64,000 nt of DNA from Haliscomenobacter sp. Its GTDB lineage: Bacteria; Bacteroidota; Bacteroidia; Chitinophagales; Saprospiraceae. Below are positions 60,430 through 64,000 of this stretch, one piece after another; positions within the stretch are counted from its first letter, which is position 1, and each line of letters opens with the position of its first letter. The position numbers and the translations under genes were made by a program. The stretch lies in the NCBI GenBank assembly GCA_016707205.1, contig JADJHZ010000003.1:248001-312000 (forward strand), read 5' to 3'. The notes beneath the pieces are model-generated. The model was not told where the DNA came from. It did no database searches and saw only the letters and a list, made by a program, of their open reading frames with translations.

Positions 60430-61716
60430 ATGAAGCGCTATTCCGTCCTCTTTTTTGTCTTGCTCTTTGGAGCTGGGTGCCATCCGCTTCGCGCGGCCGA
60501 CATCCTCATTCCCATGAGTCCGGATTCCCAGAAGGACCACCTCAAAGCGTATGGCATTACGTATTGGGTGCTCGCTAATGGAGAAGAAGCCTGGTGGTTG
60601 CTGAACTACCGGGGAGGAAGTTTTGCCTTTCGCCACAACCGCATCTTTGAGAAGGAATGCCTGACCAGGGGCGTTAAGTTTGAAATTATCGCAGATGGGC
60701 AGTTCAACAATATCCTGACCGAAATCGCCGACCCGGAAGCGAATATGGATGCGATGAAGCTGGAAAAAGCCCCTAAAATCGCCGTTTACACCCCCGATTT
60801 CAACGAAAAAGGAGAACGTATACAGCCTTGGGACGATGCGGTGACGATGGTGCTCACCTATGCGGAGATCCCGTACGATGTGATCTACGACCGCGAGATT
60901 GTTGGAGATAAATTGGCGCAATACGATTGGCTCCACTTGCACCACGAAGATTTTACCGGACAATACGGCCGGTTTTACCGCACCTACCACGCTTTCCCCT
61001 GGTACCGGGAAAACCAGCGCCGCATGGAAGCGCTGGCGAAAGACCTTGGGTTTGCCAAAGTCTCCCAACTGAAGCTCGCCGTAGTGAAGAAAATCCGGGA
61101 GTACGTCGGGGGCGGAGGCTTTATGTTTGCTATGTGTTCGGCAACCGACACCTACGACATCGCCCTGGCCGCCGAAGGGGTGGACATCTGCGCGGAAATG
61201 TACGACGGAGACGCCGCGGACCCGAATGCCCAATCCAAAATTGATTTCACCCAGACCTTTGCTTTCCGCGAATTTCAACTCTCGAGAAACCCAATGGAAT
61301 ACGAATTCTCCTCCATTGACGTGGGCCAGGAGCGCCCCGTAGCCCCAGAGCAGGACTATTTCACGCTGTTCGATTTTTCGGCTAAGTGGGATCCGGTTCC
61401 CACGATGCTCACCCAAAACCACACCCGCACCGTCAAGGGATTCATGGGGCAAACCACTGCTTTCCGCAAACAGTTCCTCAAACCCGGCGTTCTCCTGCTG
61501 GGGGAAAACAAGCCTGCAGGGGAAGCCCGTTACATCCACGGAACCTTTGGGAAAGGGTTCTGGACCTTTTACGGCGGCCATGATCCGGAGGACTACCGGC
61601 ATTACGTCAATGATCCGGAGACCGATCTTTCCCTCCACCCGAATTCACCCGGCTACCGGCTAATCCTCAACAACGTATTGTTCCCGGCTGCCAAGAAAAA
61701 AGAACGCAAGACTTGA
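60430..61716 (+). CDS. Exported protein of unknown function (often labelled asparagine synthetase B)
   Basis: 428 residues. Signal peptide ending near HPLRAAD. The family is common in Bacteroidota and often carries the name asparagine synthetase B, but no such domain is present. Recognisable stretches: DHLKAYGITYWVLANGEEAWWLLNYRGGSF, HHEDFTGQYGRFYRTY, then GGFMFAMCSATDTYDIALAA, where Cys lies in a nucleophile-elbow-like turn as in class I glutamine-amidotransferase-like folds. The end (GFWTFYGGHDPEDYRHYVNDPETDL) fits the family. Activity unknown. Confidence 0.8.
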   Translation: MKRYSVLFFVLLFGAGCHPLRAADILIPMSPDSQKDHLKAYGITYWVLANGEEAWWLLNYRGGSFAFRHNRIFEKECLTRGVKFEIIADGQFNNILTEIADPEANMDAMKLEKAPKIAVYTPDFNEKGERIQPWDDAVTMVLTYAEIPYDVIYDREIVGDKLAQYDWLHLHHEDFTGQYGRFYRTYHAFPWYRENQRRMEALAKDLGFAKVSQLKLAVVKKIREYVGGGGFMFAMCSATDTYDIALAAEGVDICAEMYDGDAADPNAQSKIDFTQTFAFREFQLSRNPMEYEFSSIDVGQERPVAPEQDYFTLFDFSAKWDPVPTMLTQNHTRTVKGFMGQTTAFRKQFLKPGVLLLGENKPAGEARYIHGTFGKGFWTFYGGHDPEDYRHYVNDPETDLSLHPNSPGYRLILNNVLFPAAKKKERKT

Positions 61717-61784
61717 TCTGAGTCACCTCGCCTTGTTTACTAAAAATTCGGAATTTCTTTATTCACAAAAAAATACGCATCTCC

Positions 61785-62912
61785 ATGTTCCGCTCCTTTC
61801 CCGGTCGAATCCTTGCGGTGATCCTCCTGCTGATTATGGGGTTCCTCGCCGGCGTTGCCTGGAAGTCCAAAGATACGACGAGCCAGGAAACCGCACTCAT
61901 CGCTGAAAAAGGCCCCGTCAGGGCAACGACGCCCAGAGGAGACCTCAACCCGGAAGAGCTGGCAACGATCAACTTATTTAACCAGGCAGCGCCTTCCGTT
62001 TGTTTTATCACCACCACCAGCCTAAGGGAAGATTTTTGGTCTCGCAACGTGATGGAAATCCCCCGGGGAACCGGCTCGGGTTTCGTTTGGGACCGGAAAG
62101 GGCATATCGTGACCAACTTTCACGTCATTGAAGGCGCCGACCGGGCTACGGTAACTTTGTCGGACCGAAGTACCTGGGAAGCCGAATTGGTGGGCGCCGC
62201 CCCGGAAAAGGACCTCGCGGTTTTGCGCATCAAGGCTTCCGCCGACAAACTCCCGCCGATACCCATCGGCGCCTCCGACGATCTTCAGGTGGGGCAATCG
62301 GTCTATGCCATTGGCAATCCCTTTGGTTTAGACCAAACCCTTACGACGGGCATTATCAGCGCGTTGGGTAGAGAAATTGAATCCTCCAACGGCGTTCCTA
62401 TCCGGGACGTCATCCAGACGGATGCCGCTATCAATCCAGGCAACTCCGGCGGACCGCTGCTCGACTCCGGCGGACGCCTCATCGGTGTTAATACGGCCAT
62501 TTACAGCCCTTCCGGCGCTTCTGCAGGCATCGGATTTTCTATCCCCGTTGACGTCGTGCGCTGGGTTGTCCCCGAACTGATCGAGTATGGAAAGATCAAA
62601 CGCCCCTCCCTCGGCGTAGAGCTCGCCAGCCCAAATATTATTACCCGGTACCAGTTAGAGGGTCCCCTGATCATCGACGTGGTTCCTGGCAGCAACGCTG
62701 AAAAAAGCGGGATACAACCTACGTTGCGCGACCGCAACGGCCGCATTCTCCTCGGCGACATCATCGTCGCCCTCAACAACGATCCGATCAAAACCAACAG
62801 CGATCTGATCCTGGCCCTCGAAAAATACCAGCCCGGACAGAAAGTCAAACTCACCTTGCTGCGCAACGACCGCAAAATCACGGTCGATCTCCTCCTCGAA
62901 GAATCCAAATAA
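61785..62912 (+). CDS. HtrA-type serine protease, single PDZ domain
   Basis: 375 residues. One N-terminal membrane segment (RILAVILLLIMGFLAGVAW). Trypsin-like domain with His in TNFHVIEG, Asp in EKDLAVLRI and Ser in NPGNSGGPL; then one PDZ (about 275-375: RPSLGVELASP, ... NGRILLGDIIVALNNDPIKT). Envelope quality control. It is a second, shorter paralogue of 42101-43540. Immediately after the stop codon begins a triple palindrome repeat. Confidence 0.94.
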   Translation: MFRSFPGRILAVILLLIMGFLAGVAWKSKDTTSQETALIAEKGPVRATTPRGDLNPEELATINLFNQAAPSVCFITTTSLREDFWSRNVMEIPRGTGSGFVWDRKGHIVTNFHVIEGADRATVTLSDRSTWEAELVGAAPEKDLAVLRIKASADKLPPIPIGASDDLQVGQSVYAIGNPFGLDQTLTTGIISALGREIESSNGVPIRDVIQTDAAINPGNSGGPLLDSGGRLIGVNTAIYSPSGASAGIGFSIPVDVVRWVVPELIEYGKIKRPSLGVELASPNIITRYQLEGPLIIDVVPGSNAEKSGIQPTLRDRNGRILLGDIIVALNNDPIKTNSDLILALEKYQPGQKVKLTLLRNDRKITVDLLLEESK

Positions 62913-62913
62913 T

Positions 62914-62992
62914 GTAGCTCGGATTTGCAATCCGATGGCGTTGCCCGGATTTGCAATCCGGCGAACCGTCACGGATTGCAAATCCGAGCTAC
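62914..62992. repeat. Three palindromic 15-mers at exact 26-bp spacing
   Basis: CGGATTTGCAATCCG occurs at 62920-62934 and 62946-62960, and inverted at 62972-62986. The starts are exactly 26 bp apart. The outer units extend to a 21-bp perfect inverted repeat (62914-62934 with 62972-62992). It lies directly after the HtrA stop and may end its transcript. Confidence 0.85.
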
Positions 62993-63132
62993 CGTTAATT
63001 TTTCTTTAAGATGGGCTGCGAGGTAATCCCAAGAGGTGACTTTTTGTCCAACGTCAGGTCTAAATAGGGAAATCACAAGAAACGAACGAGTGAACAAGAC
63101 ATAAAACAGGTTATGGGTTTAGGTGATTTTCA

Positions 63133-63155
63133 GGGGGAGGATTCTCCCCCTTTTT
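63133..63155 (+). terminator. Intrinsic terminator, first of a tandem pair
   Basis: GGGGGAG-GATT-CTCCCCC, followed by five T (63151-63155). It lies inside a unit beginning ATGGGTTTAGGTG that recurs directly downstream with a different but similarly built hairpin. Confidence 0.7.
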
Positions 63156-63201
63156 GAGCGAAATGTTTTTTCATGAAATATGGGTTTTAGGTGTTTTTTG
63201 A

Positions 63202-63233
63202 GGGGGAAGCTACAGGGCTTCCCCCTTTTTTTT
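63202..63233 (+). terminator. Intrinsic terminator, second of a tandem pair
   Basis: GGGGGAAGC-TACAGG-GCTTCCCCC, 9-bp stem, followed by eight T. 46 bp upstream of the marC start. With the first terminator it separates the HtrA gene from marC. Confidence 0.85.
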
Positions 63234-63279
63234 ATCTCTCGCGGGAAAAAGGGATATTTGAGGAAAAATCTGAAGGTCT

Positions 63280-63924
63280 ATGTTTATCGACGTGTTCCTG
63301 ACAACCCTGGTGGCGCTGTTTTCCGTGGTTAACCCCCTTGGCGCCCTGCCGGTATACCTGGCTATGACCCCTGAATACACGCTGATGGAAAGGCTCCGGA
63401 CAGCCAAGAACACCAGTATCTATTTTACCTTGATCCTTTTGGTCTTTTTCTTTGCGGGGACCTTGATCCTTGAATTTTTCGGAATCGAGATCAGCGCGTT
63501 GCGCATTGCGGGCGGGTTGGTGATCCTGAATTCCGGCTACACGCTGCTCAGTGGAAAATTCGGGGAAAGCCGGGTGGTAAGTCCGGAAGTTGAAGAAGAA
63601 GCCAGGCAAAAGCAGGATATTTCCTTTTCCCCCATGGCGATGCCGTTATTATCCGGACCGGGGTCTATTTCCCTGCTGATCGCCTTATTCGACAAACACG
63701 CCGGATGGCTTGAAAGGGGGTGGATTGCCTTGTCCATTTTGGTCATGGGCCTATTGGTATTCCTGATCCTTCGGTCGGCCCGTCATTTATACCGCGTAAT
63801 GGGAGAGACCGGACTGAGATCGCTGTCCCGGATCATGGGATTTATCGTCATGGCCATTGGCGTGCAGTACATTATCGCAGGGGTCGTCAAGCTGGCCACG
63901 TCTCCTGGAATCATCACCGGATAA
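63280..63924 (+). CDS. MarC-family integral membrane protein
   Basis: 214 residues with six hydrophobic helices. Family features: FSVVNPLGALPVYLAMT near residue 18, the AMPLLSGPGSI motif (about 123-133), and a C-terminal GFIVMAIGVQYIIAGV. Function of MarC proteins is not settled (earlier link to antibiotic resistance in E. coli is disputed). Its stop codon lies inside the end of a convergent gene (11-bp overlap). Confidence 0.93.
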   Translation: MFIDVFLTTLVALFSVVNPLGALPVYLAMTPEYTLMERLRTAKNTSIYFTLILLVFFFAGTLILEFFGIEISALRIAGGLVILNSGYTLLSGKFGESRVVSPEVEEEARQKQDISFSPMAMPLLSGPGSISLLIALFDKHAGWLERGWIALSILVMGLLVFLILRSARHLYRVMGETGLRSLSRIMGFIVMAIGVQYIIAGVVKLATSPGIITG

Positions 63925-64000
63925 GCAGCACTTCCCCCTTGACCATTTCGGTACCCCCGTCAGCCATTTCCAGAACGGCGAAATACACATAAACGCCAGG
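63914..64000 (-). CDS. C-terminal tail of a type IX secreted / gliding-type protein (runs off right edge)
   Basis: 28 codons to TGA 63914-63916: PGVYVYFAVLEMADGGTEMV, then KGEVLLIR. This is the end of the gliding-motility-associated C-terminal domain: [GA]-VYVYFA...DG.TE...GEV.L.R. It directs secretion by the type IX system. Everything else of the protein lies outside the window. The gene overlaps marC by 11 bp, tail to tail. Confidence 0.8.
   Translation of the reverse strand, partial: PGVYVYFAVLEMADGGTEMVKGEVLLIR

Overview
The window looks like a chromosomal segment of a Bacteroidota bacterium, most plausibly from the Saprospiria (Lewinella/Haliscomenobacter-like). Reasons: a fused DAHP synthase/chorismate mutase, a DUF3276 PUR-type protein, bacillithiol genes (bshB1, ypdA), a type IX secretion C-terminal tail at the right edge, AT-rich leaders without clear Shine-Dalgarno sites, and several promoters of the Bacteroidota form TTG-N19..23-TAnnTTTG. 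The genus-level guess is inference; phylum-level placement is solid.

Layout. 1-590: start of an exported FG-GAP propeller protein, running off the left edge. 1165-5793: an aromatic amino acid operon on the minus strand (pheA, aminotransferase, tyrA, DAHP synthase-chorismate mutase). It is preceded by a promoter, a short leader peptide containing four Tyr and four Phe codons in a nine-codon stretch, and a hairpin plus U-run terminator: an apparent Phe/Tyr attenuator. 5951-15516: exported propeller protein, dipeptide epimerase, KBL-like PLP enzyme, a chimeric glycosyltransferase, recR, an alpha/beta hydrolase and priA. 15593-18179: a MurNAc recycling operon (murQ, BadF-type sugar kinase, DeoR regulator). 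18335-21249: a tRNA-Ala(GGC) with promoter and terminator, two 155-bp-spaced tRNA-derived pseudogenes, gene remnants, a frameshifted membrane protein and an RhlE-type helicase.

21833-30001 is the most striking functional system. A minus-strand operon encodes a circularly permuted ATP-grasp enzyme, an alpha-E protein, a transglutaminase-like peptidase with a C-terminal poly-Gln tail, and the proteasome-like peptidase Anbu. It diverges from a 1155-residue transglutaminase/DUF2126 protein. These families are known to co-occur and are predicted to build and remove a peptide-type modification; no substrate is known.

30141-47485: bacillithiol reductase, polyprenyl synthase, GNAT, acylphosphatase, MtfA-like peptidase, amidohydrolase, glutathione peroxidase, BshB1, rRNA-type methyltransferase, acyl-CoA carboxylase beta subunit, HtrA protease, dapF, threonine aldolase, bifunctional nuclease, MazG. 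47486-64000: pyruvate dehydrogenase E2 (overlapping the remnant of a CoA-binding protein gene), outer-membrane protein, M24 peptidase, MFS transporter, TsaC/Sua5, DUF2911, small lipoproteins, ABC exporter, DUF3276, a VWA-like membrane protein, an exported protein of unknown function, a second HtrA, MarC, and a type IX tail.

The intergenic DNA is unusual throughout. Many gaps hold tandem arrays of 7- or 9-bp words (GGGAGCA, GGTTGGT, TACGATG, GATGTAGAG, GTTGCGAAG and others). The same words recur at distant loci, often as inverted pairs. Other gaps hold nested palindromes, including one element present twice whose inner palindrome differs between copies but stays symmetrical in each.
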